From Haliea sp041746975 (GTDB taxonomy: Bacteria > Pseudomonadota > Gammaproteobacteria > Pseudomonadales > Halieaceae): a stretch of DNA of 14,201 nt. Below the pieces are notes generated by a model, which was given only the letters and a program-made list of their open reading frames with translations, was not told the origin of the DNA and ran no database searches. The stretch covers positions 1-14,201 of the forward strand of contig JBGTGB010000003.1 of NCBI GenBank assembly GCA_041746975.1, given 5' to 3'. Both the position numbers and the translations under genes were made by a program. Shown piece by piece: positions 7,724 to 14,201 of the stretch (the first letter of the stretch is position 1; each line of letters opens with the position of its first letter).

Positions 7724-7755
7724 CTTTCAAACAACTGTCCCGGTTCTGCAACAAT
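7724..7755 (+). promoter_or_regulatory. Candidate weaker Pho box facing the small-protein/olsF operon
   Basis: The plus strand 7724-7741 reads CTTTCAAACAACTGTCCC, 14 of 18 to the Pho box consensus. The half-site rhythm continues at 11-base steps: GGTTCAC at 7713, CTTTCAA at 7724, CTGTCCC at 7735, CTGCAAC at 7746. A -10 candidate AACAAT (7750-7755) lies 8 bases after the box, 2 shorter than the usual spacing, so this is less convincing than the two minus-strand boxes. Confidence 0.4.
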
Positions 7756-7799
7756 TGGAGGTCAGGCTGCTCTTGTGTTTGGCATCCTGGAGAGAATCT

Positions 7800-7991
7800 A
7801 TGCAACGGCAACCTTCAAACGACCAAATCAATCAGAAAGAACGGGCACGGCGGGAAATCGAGCACCAGGTGGAGGCGTTTCTGAACAACGGCGGCAGGAT
7901 TTCGGTGGTCGACACCCAGCGCCAGCAATCTGCGGCTCTGTTCGGAACGGCCTGGCGCGACTACGACGAGGCAGTGGAGCTGATCAACTAG
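7800..7991 (+). CDS. Small SutA-like protein, 63 aa
   Basis: The ATG at 7800-7802 follows a good ribosome site (GGAGAG at 7789-7794). The 63-aa product is basic and helical at first (NQKERARREIEHQVEAFLNN), then carries GGRISVVD and an acidic end. The pattern 'charged helix - EAFLxxGG[KR]I' recalls the central part of the gammaproteobacterial RNA-polymerase-binding protein SutA and similar small proteins. The acidic N-terminal arm and the C-terminal tail of SutA are missing, so this is at most a relative. The gene ends 27 bases before the olsF-type gene, which has its own strong ribosome site, and the two are probably one transcript. An earlier in-frame start at 7689 would lengthen it but lacks a comparable ribosome site. 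Function is not assigned. Confidence 0.7.
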   Translation: MQRQPSNDQINQKERARREIEHQVEAFLNNGGRISVVDTQRQQSAALFGTAWRDYDEAVELIN

Positions 7992-8018
7992 GTTGCGACG
8001 CGCCGGAGGAACACGGTC

Positions 8019-9779
8019 ATGATTGACATACGCCAGGTTCTGGAAACCCGCTACCCGACACTGTTTCAGCATCACCGGCGGATCGCCACCTCCCTGGTGC
8101 GGTTCCTGGGCTATCTCTTCTACCAATCGCGGTTTCGTCAGTTTGCCCAGGATTATCCGCACTTGCGGGGCTTTGACTTTGTCGAAGAGACCCTGCGCTA
8201 CTTCGATTTCACTCTGCGCATCCGCGACAACGAGCGCACCCGGATTCCTGCCAGCGGCCGAGTGGTGATTGCGGCCAACCATCCGATCGGGTCACTCGAT
8301 GGCCTCGCGCTACTCAGTCTGGTGCGGCAGGTCCGACCCGATGTGAAAGTGGTGGCCAACGACCTGCTCACCGCTGTAGCGCCATTGCAGCCGGTGCTGC
8401 TGCCGGTGACCAACATGGGCGGCAGCACACCACGCAGGAATCTGCGGCGCATTCGCGACCATCTCGAGCAGGAAGGTGCCCTGATTATCTTTCCCGCAGG
8501 CGAGGTGTCCCGCTTCGGGGTCAAGGGCGTGAAGGACGGCGTGTGGCAGTCGGGTTTCGTCAGGATCGCCGCGGCGACCCGCGCGCCGATTCTCCCGGTG
8601 TATGTGGCCGGGCGCAATTCGCTGTTCTTTTACAGCATTTCATTTCTGGCCAAGCCGCTGTCCACCCTCTGGCTGGTGCGGGAGATGTTCAAGCAGAGCC
8701 ACAACACAGTCGATGCCCGGGTGGGCCGGCCGGTGCCCTGGGAACACTACAGCGCCCTTGACGTGTCGGCCGAGCAGCTGGCGCGGCTGTTTCGCAAGCA
8801 CGTCTACCGGATTGCCCGCAACCGGCGGCCGATATTTCAGAGTATCGAGACGGTAGCCGCGCCGGAAAACCGGCTGCTGTTGCGCCAGGAAATCAGCGCC
8901 AGCGAATCGCTGGGGCTGACCCCGGACGGCAAGCAGATCCACCTGTGCCGCATGGCCGACGCGCCCTGCGTGATGCGCGAAATCGGGCGCCTGCGCGAAT
9001 TGACCTTTCGCGCGGTCGGCGAGGGTTCGGGACTGCCCCGGGATATCGACCGCTTCGACAAGGATTACCTGCAGCTGGTGCTCTGGGATCCACAGGACCT
9101 GGAGATTGCCGGTGCCTACCGTCTCGGTGATGCCCGCGCGCTGCTTGACCAGGGGGGCATGGGCGCGCTGTATACCCACACCCTGTTCGCCTTCGGCCCG
9201 GGCATGGCACCATATCTGGAGAGCGGGCTGGAACTCGGGCGCAGCTTTGTCCAGCCCCGCTATCAGACCCGGCAGAGCCTGGACTACCTGTGGCAGGGCA
9301 TAGGCGCGTTTCTGCGGCGCTATCCGGGCTACCGCTACCTGTTCGGCCCCGCCTCGATAAGCCGCCTGTACGGGGATGAAGCCATCGCCCACCTGGTCAG
9401 CTACTACACAACTCACTATGCGCGCCTGGCGCTGGACCTGCAGCCGCGAACACCGTTTGCGCCACCTGCCGGGCTGCAGCCCCTGTTTTCAGCAGGCTGC
9501 GAGCCCGCGGACGCGACAGAGGAGGCCGAGGCGGACTTCAGGATTCTCCAGGACACCCTGGCAGCAAACGGCCTGCGGGTCCCCACTCTGTTCAAGCATT
9601 ACGCCCAGGTGGCGGAACCGGCCGGTATCGCCATCACTGCCTTCAATCTGGACCGGGATTTTGGCAACTGCGTCGACGGTTTCGTGCTGGTGGATCTGCA
9701 GCAGATGAAACCGCGGAAGCGGAAACGCTACCTGGAATGTGGGAACGGCGGTGGCAACTCCTCCCGGGAAGCGGGTTGA
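8019..9779 (+). CDS. olsF: Bifunctional acyltransferase, OlsF type (ornithine/aminolipid synthesis)
   Basis: The 586-aa protein fuses two acyltransferases. The N-terminal PlsC-like domain (about 60-250) has the acyltransferase block NHPIGSLDG (87-95) and FPAGEVSR (158-165), followed by PILPVYVAGRNS. The histidine and aspartate are five residues apart, not the usual four of HX4D. The C-terminal half (about 300-560) is an OlsB/hemolysin-like GNAT domain with GRLRELTFRAVGEGSG (about 323), a D-x-D region, LWDPQDLEIAGAYRLG, and a final FNLDRDFGNCVDGFVLVDL. This order and length fit OlsF, in which the C-terminal part N-acylates ornithine and the N-terminal part O-acylates the lyso-lipid; other amino acid head groups are possible. 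The start follows GGAGGAA. Ornithine lipids replace phospholipids during phosphate limitation in several bacteria, which suits the Pho boxes nearby. The last 52 bases overlap the convergent gene. Confidence 0.78.
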   Translation: MIDIRQVLETRYPTLFQHHRRIATSLVRFLGYLFYQSRFRQFAQDYPHLRGFDFVEETLRYFDFTLRIRDNERTRIPASGRVVIAANHPIGSLDGLALLSLVRQVRPDVKVVANDLLTAVAPLQPVLLPVTNMGGSTPRRNLRRIRDHLEQEGALIIFPAGEVSRFGVKGVKDGVWQSGFVRIAAATRAPILPVYVAGRNSLFFYSISFLAKPLSTLWLVREMFKQSHNTVDARVGRPVPWEHYSALDVSAEQLARLFRKHVYRIARNRRPIFQSIETVAAPENRLLLRQEISASESLGLTPDGKQIHLCRMADAPCVMREIGRLRELTFRAVGEGSGLPRDIDRFDKDYLQLVLWDPQDLEIAGAYRLGDARALLDQGGMGALYTHTLFAFGPGMAPYLESGLELGRSFVQPRYQTRQSLDYLWQGIGAFLRRYPGYRYLFGPASISRLYGDEAIAHLVSYYTTHYARLALDLQPRTPFAPPAGLQPLFSAGCEPADATEEAEADFRILQDTLAANGLRVPTLFKHYAQVAEPAGIAITAFNLDRDFGNCVDGFVLVDLQQMKPRKRKRYLECGNGGGNSSREAG

Positions 9780-11146
9780 CGACGAGCGACCAGGGTTCGC
9801 TGCACTACCTCCGCTATGTACCAGAGACGGTCCTGGCCCCAGGCGGAAGCAAGAGTGCTGCCATCTGCGTCCAGCAGCCTGAAGCCGGGCACACCCCAGC
9901 AGTTAAAGCCGTACATGGCCTGGCGGTTAGCCTCCAGCATCTCCTCCCAGCCCGGCTTGCCCAGCTGCAAAGAAGCGGCTTGCCAGGATAGTCCCGCGCG
10001 CTCCAAGACCTGGCGCAAGACCCGCCTGCGACCGGTATTGCGCCCTTCGACAAAAGCAGCTCGCAGGAAACTGCTCATCAATTCAACGCGTTTGCCCTCG
10101 GCATCCGCCACCGGCAGCAGGGAATAGCACTGCCGCACCGGCTCGCCGATGGGATCGTAGAACGGCCCCAAGGGCCTGCCCAGGGCGCGGGCCTCGCGGC
10201 CAGCGTCACCAAATATATAGATGCCCTTGTCGCGGCTGGTGGTCACCCCGCGCATGACCATAGGCAGCACCGGGCGCAGGTCCAGGTGCACTCCCACGGT
10301 TTGCGCCCAGTCCACGACAGTGTCGAAGAGCAACGCGGTATAGGGGCTGCGCAGGGAGGCATAGAATTCCAGCGTCAGGGAACCGTCGTCCCGGTGCGGC
10401 CCGTTGCGCAACGGGGGGCGCGGGTACAGACCATTCGCCAGCGGCCGGCGTTGGGTTTTCAGAGCCTGCAGCCGCTGCTCCAGGTGATACAGCCGATCCA
10501 CTCCCCAGTACCACACTCCGCCGTAGTGGAACATCGCTCCGGAGTAGTGGCCCAGTTCCTTACGCCGGGCCTCGCCAGCGCGCAGCAGAGCCTCGGCGTC
10601 TGCGGCGCCCGCTTCACCGTGGCGCCGCGCGAGGTCGTCCAGCAGGGAAGTATTGCCGGTGAGCACGGCGCTGCAGAGCCCCTCCGCTGCTTCAACCCGG
10701 CCGCTTTCCGGCGTCGCCGCAAAGATCCGCTGCGCACGTTGCAACTGGCCGTTATCCGGCGTGACCAGGGGCGGGCAGTTCAGATCGTAGAAAGGCGCCA
10801 CCGCCGCCGCATCGGCCCTGGCCAGCACCGACAGCAGTTCGGGTTCAGGCAGGTTGGCGCCGCTGGGGCCAGGCACCAGATGCCAGCGCATGTAAATATC
10901 ATAGTGGGCCAGCAGGGGGCCGATACATTGGGCAGCCAACAGACTGTAGGGATCGTCGAGCTGATGGAAATACTCCACCACGTGCCCATCACCGCTGCGC
11001 TGGCGCTCCTGTTCCGCCTCCTCCAGAAGCTTGCGCTCGCGTTCGGGATCGAGCACCCGATTGAGCATGCGCGAGGTGACCCACCGCCGCAGGGGAGAAG
11101 GATTCATGGTGGCCGCCCCACCCTGCTCGCGAAAACTCTGCGCCAT
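9728..11146 (-). CDS. Tandem DsbA/HCCA-isomerase-type thioredoxin-fold protein
   Basis: The 472-aa protein is an internal duplication. Repeat 1 (about 56-228) opens with VEYFHQLDDPYSLLAAQ and closes with YWGVDRLYHLEQRL (214-227). Repeat 2 (about 258-448) opens with LEFYASLRSPYTALLFD and closes with AWGQDRLWYIAEVV (435-448). Both have the [SD]PY[ST] start and WGxDRL final helix of 2-hydroxychromene-2-carboxylate isomerase/kappa-class GST folds. Repeat 2 also has the cis-proline loop WGVPGF (417-422), and its SPY serine is at the position used in HCCA isomerase. There is no CxxC pair, so redox DsbA activity is unlikely. No signal peptide is seen, so it is cytoplasmic. The start MAQS at 11146 has AGGAG upstream; MNPS at 11107 is an alternative. 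The substrate is unknown. It is divergent from glcD, with 62 bases between starts. Confidence 0.8.
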   Translation of the reverse strand: MAQSFREQGGAATMNPSPLRRWVTSRMLNRVLDPERERKLLEEAEQERQRSGDGHVVEYFHQLDDPYSLLAAQCIGPLLAHYDIYMRWHLVPGPSGANLPEPELLSVLARADAAAVAPFYDLNCPPLVTPDNGQLQRAQRIFAATPESGRVEAAEGLCSAVLTGNTSLLDDLARRHGEAGAADAEALLRAGEARRKELGHYSGAMFHYGGVWYWGVDRLYHLEQRLQALKTQRRPLANGLYPRPPLRNGPHRDDGSLTLEFYASLRSPYTALLFDTVVDWAQTVGVHLDLRPVLPMVMRGVTTSRDKGIYIFGDAGREARALGRPLGPFYDPIGEPVRQCYSLLPVADAEGKRVELMSSFLRAAFVEGRNTGRRRVLRQVLERAGLSWQAASLQLGKPGWEEMLEANRQAMYGFNCWGVPGFRLLDADGSTLASAWGQDRLWYIAEVVQRTLVARRQPASREELPPPFPHSR

Positions 11147-11208
11147 GAATCCGCTCCTGTGGCGAATAGGTTATGCTTTGTGCTGGTCAGGCGAGGATAG
11201 CACGCAGT

Positions 11209-12684
11209 ATGTATGGGTCACAGGCGAACACCGCGTCAGCGCTGCCCCCGATTGACCGCAGCCAGCTGCTGGCGGAATTGCGCGCGGCCGTGCCCGGGCT
11301 CGAGCTCATCGAAGACGCCCAGATGCAGCGACCCTTCGAGTGCGATGCACTGTCGCTGTATCGGCAGCTGCCGCTGCTTACCGCCCTGCCGGCCACGGTG
11401 GAGGAAGTGCAGGCCATACTACGCGTCTGCCATGGCCTCGCGGTCCCGGTGGTCGCCCGCGGGGCCGGGACCGGTCTCTGCGCCGGTGCCATGCCCCACC
11501 CCGAGGGGGTGCTGCTGGTACTCAGCAAGCTGGACCGGATCCTCGCCATCAACCCCGATGCGCGCAGCGCCCGGGTCCAGCCCGGGGTCGCGAACCTCTC
11601 CATCTCACGCGCCGCGGCGCCATTCGGGCTTTACTACGCCCCGGATCCCTCCTCCCAGATCGCCTGTACCATAGGCGGCAACGTCGCCGAGAACTCCGGC
11701 GGGGTGCACTGCCTGAAATACGGGCTGACCACCCACAACCTGCTGGCACTCACCGTGCTGACAGTCGAGGGCGAGATGGTCACCCTGGGCGGCAGCGGGT
11801 TTGACGGACCTGGCCTGGATCTGCTGGCCCTGCTGACAGGCTCTGAGGGCCTGCTGGGCGTGGTCGTGGAAATCACGGTGAAGCTGCTGCCGCAGCCGGA
11901 ACTTGCCCGGGTCATCCTGGCCGGCTTTGCCAGTGTGCGCGAGGCGGGAGATGCGGTCGGAGCTATTATTGCTGCCGGCATCATACCCGCAGGACTGGAG
12001 ATGATGGACCAGCTCGCCCTGCGCGCCGCGGAGGACTTCGCCGGAGCCGGGTATCCCAGGGATGCCGCGGCCCTGCTGCTATGTGAACTGGACGGTACCC
12101 GTGAGGAAGTGGCGGCCCAGGTCGAGAGCGTGCAGGCCCTGCTGCAACAGCTCGGCGCAAGCTCGCTGCGGGTGTCCGCCGACGAGCGGGAGCGCGCGCT
12201 GCTGTGGGCCGGTCGCAAGTCGGCCTTTCCGGCGGTCGGGCGTCTGGCCCCGGACTACTACTGTATGGACGGCACCATCCCCCGCGGCCAGGTGGCACCG
12301 GTGCTGGAGGAAATCAGCCGGCTGGCGGCAGGTTATGGGCTCGCGGTTGCCAATGTCTTCCACGCCGGCGACGGCAACCTGCACCCGCTGATCCTGTTCG
12401 ATGCCTCCAGGCCCGAGCAGATTCACAAGGCGGAGGCGCTGGGTGCCGACATTCTGGAACTCAGCGTACGGGTTGGCGGCTGTATTACCGGCGAGCACGG
12501 CGTTGGCCTGGAAAAGCTGCGGCAGATGCCGAGCCAGTTCAGCATCGAAGAGTTGCACCAGTTGGAGGACATCAAGGCCGCCTTTGATCCCGCCCTGACT
12601 TTAAACCCCGGCAAGGGCATCCCCATCCTCAAGCGCTGCCAGGAGTACCGCTCCCTGCCGGCGTGGGAGATTGCCGTTGACTGA
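11209..12684 (+). CDS. glcD: Glycolate oxidase FAD-binding subunit GlcD
   Basis: The 491-aa product closely follows E. coli GlcD (499 aa). It carries PFECDALSLYR, the FAD-binding P-loop region VVARGAGTGLCAGA (about 81-94) and LYYAPDPSSQIACTIGGN with NVAENSGGVHCLKYGL (about 141-172). Further on are LEMMDQLALRAAEDF, WAGRKSAFPAVGR, DYYCMDGTIPR, VFHAGDGNLHPL (H385 region) and GCITGEHGVGLEK (about 424). With GlcE and GlcF it oxidises glycolate to glyoxylate, passing electrons to the membrane quinone pool. I chose ATG 11209 because it aligns with the family start; ATG 11173 in frame is an alternative that adds 12 residues. It is the first gene of glcDEF. No GlcC-type regulator is adjacent, and the 62-base upstream gap shows no convincing promoter or Pho box. 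Confidence 0.96.
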   Translation: MYGSQANTASALPPIDRSQLLAELRAAVPGLELIEDAQMQRPFECDALSLYRQLPLLTALPATVEEVQAILRVCHGLAVPVVARGAGTGLCAGAMPHPEGVLLVLSKLDRILAINPDARSARVQPGVANLSISRAAAPFGLYYAPDPSSQIACTIGGNVAENSGGVHCLKYGLTTHNLLALTVLTVEGEMVTLGGSGFDGPGLDLLALLTGSEGLLGVVVEITVKLLPQPELARVILAGFASVREAGDAVGAIIAAGIIPAGLEMMDQLALRAAEDFAGAGYPRDAAALLLCELDGTREEVAAQVESVQALLQQLGASSLRVSADERERALLWAGRKSAFPAVGRLAPDYYCMDGTIPRGQVAPVLEEISRLAAGYGLAVANVFHAGDGNLHPLILFDASRPEQIHKAEALGADILELSVRVGGCITGEHGVGLEKLRQMPSQFSIEELHQLEDIKAAFDPALTLNPGKGIPILKRCQEYRSLPAWEIAVD

Positions 12685-13738
12685 CCATATCGACGCCCTC
12701 TGTGACCGCGTGCGCAGCGCACGGGCGGCGGGTTCTCCCCTGCGCATTCGCGGCGGCGACAGCAAGCGGCAGTGGCTGGGCCGGCCCTGCGCCGAAAACA
12801 ACGTCCTGGACGTGGCGCAGCATCGTGGGGTGGTTGCCTACGAGCCTGGGGAACTGGTCCTGGTGGCCCGTGCCGGTACCCCGATCGCCGAGCTCACAGA
12901 AGTACTGGCCAGGGAGAATCAGGTGCTGGCCTTCGAGCCCCCCACCTGCGGCGGCCGGGCCACCCTGGGCGGTACCCTGGCGAGCAACTGTTCCGGGCCG
13001 GCCCGACCCTGGAGTGGAGCAATACGCGACGCTGTCCTGGGCACAAAGCTGCTCACTGGCCGCGGTGAATGCCTGAACTTCGGCGGCAGGGTCGTTAAAA
13101 ACGTCGCGGGCTATGACGTATCGCGTTTGCAGGCCGGCGCCCTGGGTAGCCTCGGAGTGATCACCGAGGTCAGCCTGAAGGTCATGCCGGCTCCGGAGGC
13201 CAGCCATACCCTGGCGCTGGAACTGGATGCGGAGGCCGCACTCGCGTACATGAACCGCTGCGCCAGGGAGCCCGCGCCCCTTAGCGGTGCTTGCTGGCTG
13301 CAGGGGCGCCTGTTCCTGCGTCTGTCTGGCGCCGCTGCCGCCGTCGAGAGCTGCGCCCTGCGCTGGGGCGGTGAGCGAGTGGCGCCCTGTGACGCCCCCT
13401 GGCAGGCCCTGCAGGAGTTCGCCACCGGAATCCAGGCGGCGGCCACACCCCTGTGGCGGGTATCTCTCGCGGGCAACGCACCGCTGCCATCCACTATAGA
13501 ACCCCTGCTTATCGACTGGGCCGGCGCCCTGCGCTGGTTCGCAGCCAACGGCTTCGACGCCTTCAGTTATGCCAGTGAGCACGGTGGCCATGCCAGCCTC
13601 TGGTGGTCGGGCGCGGACTGGAGTGGTGAGACCTCGCAGCCGCTGTCAGCCCCCTTGCAGTCACTGCACCAGCGGCTCAAGATGGCCTTCGACCCGGAGC
13701 GCATTCTCAACCCCGGCCGGCTGTATAGCTGGCTCTAG
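12677..13738 (+). CDS. glcE: Glycolate oxidase FAD-binding subunit GlcE
   Basis: The 353-aa protein matches GlcE (E. coli 350 aa): LRIRGGDSKRQWLGRP near residue 23, LDVAQHRGVVAYEPGELVLVARAGTP in two adjoining blocks, FEPPTCGGRATLGGTLASN, GPARPWSGAIRDAVLGTKLLTG, FGGRVVKNVAGYDVSRL, GSLGVITEVSLKVMP, IDWAGALRW, and the final NPGRLYSWL. It pairs with GlcD as the second flavin subunit of the membrane-associated oxidase. There is no ATG; I prefer TTG at 12677, seven bases after GGGAG (12665-12669), overlapping the end of glcD by 8 bases, which suggests translational coupling. A TTG at 12671 is also in frame but abuts the ribosome site. Confidence 0.95.
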   Translation: MTDHIDALCDRVRSARAAGSPLRIRGGDSKRQWLGRPCAENNVLDVAQHRGVVAYEPGELVLVARAGTPIAELTEVLARENQVLAFEPPTCGGRATLGGTLASNCSGPARPWSGAIRDAVLGTKLLTGRGECLNFGGRVVKNVAGYDVSRLQAGALGSLGVITEVSLKVMPAPEASHTLALELDAEAALAYMNRCAREPAPLSGACWLQGRLFLRLSGAAAAVESCALRWGGERVAPCDAPWQALQEFATGIQAAATPLWRVSLAGNAPLPSTIEPLLIDWAGALRWFAANGFDAFSYASEHGGHASLWWSGADWSGETSQPLSAPLQSLHQRLKMAFDPERILNPGRLYSWL

Positions 13739-13755
13739 GGAATATATGCAACCTT

Positions 13756-14201
13756 ATGCACACTGAACTGGATTCCCGCTACCGCGACAATGCCGACGCC
13801 CAGCGTGCCCGGCAACTGCTCAGCGCCTGCGTGCACTGCGGCTTCTGCCTGGAAACCTGCCCCACCTACCTGGAAACGCGGGATGAAAGGGACAGCCCCC
13901 GGGGCCGGATCTACCTGATCCGGCAGCTGCTGGAAACAGGTTCCGCCGCAGCCCCCACCAGCCACCACCTGGACCGCTGCCTTACCTGTCGCAGCTGTGA
14001 AACCACCTGCCCTTCTGGCGTCCAGTACGCGCAGCTCGCCGAAATCGGGCAGCACCTGGCGGAGGACGCCGCCCCCCGGCCCCGATTGCAAGCCATTCTG
14101 CGGCACACATTGAGAACCGTGATCAGCCGTCCGGCGCTGTTCCGCCCGCTGCTGCGCGCCGGGCAATGGTTGCGACCGCTGCTGCCTTCCGCCCTGCGCC
14201 G
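13756..14201 (+). CDS. glcF: Glycolate oxidase iron-sulfur subunit GlcF (partial, cut by right edge)
   Basis: 148 residues are visible. Two [4Fe-4S] motifs are present: CVHCGFCLETCP (about 25-36) and CLTCRSCETTCPSG (about 76-89), each CxxCxxCxxxCP. PRGRIYLIRQLLE lies between them, and RPALFRPLLRAGQWLRPLLP near the edge matches GlcF closely. The subunit carries electrons from the GlcDE flavins to the quinone pool at the membrane. The gene starts 17 bases after glcE. Its ATG at 13756 is 15 bases from the only AGGG element, which is better spaced for an ATG at 13746 that opens a six-codon reading frame ending at 13766. Confidence 0.95.
   Translation, partial: MHTELDSRYRDNADAQRARQLLSACVHCGFCLETCPTYLETRDERDSPRGRIYLIRQLLETGSAAAPTSHHLDRCLTCRSCETTCPSGVQYAQLAEIGQHLAEDAAPRPRLQAILRHTLRTVISRPALFRPLLRAGQWLRPLLPSALR

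Noticed and set aside
10286..11200. Plus-strand 304-codon open frame
   Set aside because: It is antisense to the tandem thioredoxin-fold gene. Its Gln/Arg/His-rich composition is typical of shadows of GC-rich genes, and the minus-strand protein has clear repeated motifs.
11147..11208. Possible Pho box or promoter between the thioredoxin-fold gene and glcD
   Set aside because: No CTGTCA-like repeat at an 11-base period and no well-spaced -35/-10 pair was found on either strand.
12629..13591. Minus-strand 320-codon open frame
   Set aside because: It is antisense to glcE and the end of glcD, which match their families along the whole length.

Overview
The window comes from a GC-rich genome of a marine-type gammaproteobacterium. 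The best guess is Halieaceae/Spongiibacteraceae or a relative in the Pseudomonadales sense. The guess rests on the DUF3833 lipoprotein, the large TonB-dependent receptor with its beta-helix lipoprotein, the OlsF-type acyltransferase, the SutA-like small protein and the GlcDEF proteins, which resemble their E. coli counterparts along their whole length. No mobile element, RNA gene or CRISPR array was seen. Gene density is high: the longest non-coding stretch is about 220 bases (7580-7799), and it is filled with promoter signals.

Layout. (1) Positions 1-1241, minus strand: a three-gene operon running off the left edge. It encodes a secreted 114-aa protein of unknown family, then a DUF3833 lipoprotein, then a DUF3429 membrane protein. 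(2) Positions 1348-2430, plus strand: a stand-alone NAD(P)-binding protein related to dihydrodipicolinate reductase but without the DapB catalytic motif. (3) Positions 2494-7579, minus strand: a two-gene operon of a 1045-aa TonB-dependent receptor followed by a 631-aa parallel beta-helix surface lipoprotein, closed by a strong intrinsic terminator at 2436-2464. (4) Positions 7800-9779, plus strand: a 63-aa SutA-like protein and a 586-aa fused acyltransferase of the OlsF type (ornithine or related aminolipid synthesis). (5) Positions 9728-11146, minus strand: a protein made of two DsbA/HCCA-isomerase-type thioredoxin domains, tail-to-tail with olsF and overlapping it by 52 bases. (6) Positions 11209-14201, plus strand: the glycolate oxidase genes glcD, glcE and the first part of glcF.

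The main result of the reading is regulatory. Two sequences match the 18-bp PhoB binding consensus (CTGTCATAWAWCTGTMAY) very well, at 16/18 (1300-1317) and 15/18 (7668-7685). Each is followed exactly 10 bases later by a -10-like hexamer (TATGAT and TAGCAT), which is the architecture of a PhoB-activated promoter. They point into the DUF3833/DUF3429 operon and into the receptor/beta-helix operon. A third, weaker candidate (7724-7741, 14/18) points at the small-protein/olsF operon. Since ornithine-lipid synthesis is a known response to phosphate shortage in several bacteria, the left 9.8 kb reads as a phosphate-starvation block. I infer an outer-membrane uptake pair for some phosphorus compound, a membrane-lipid remodelling enzyme, and an undescribed envelope operon. 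The glc genes and the tandem thioredoxin-fold gene show no such box.
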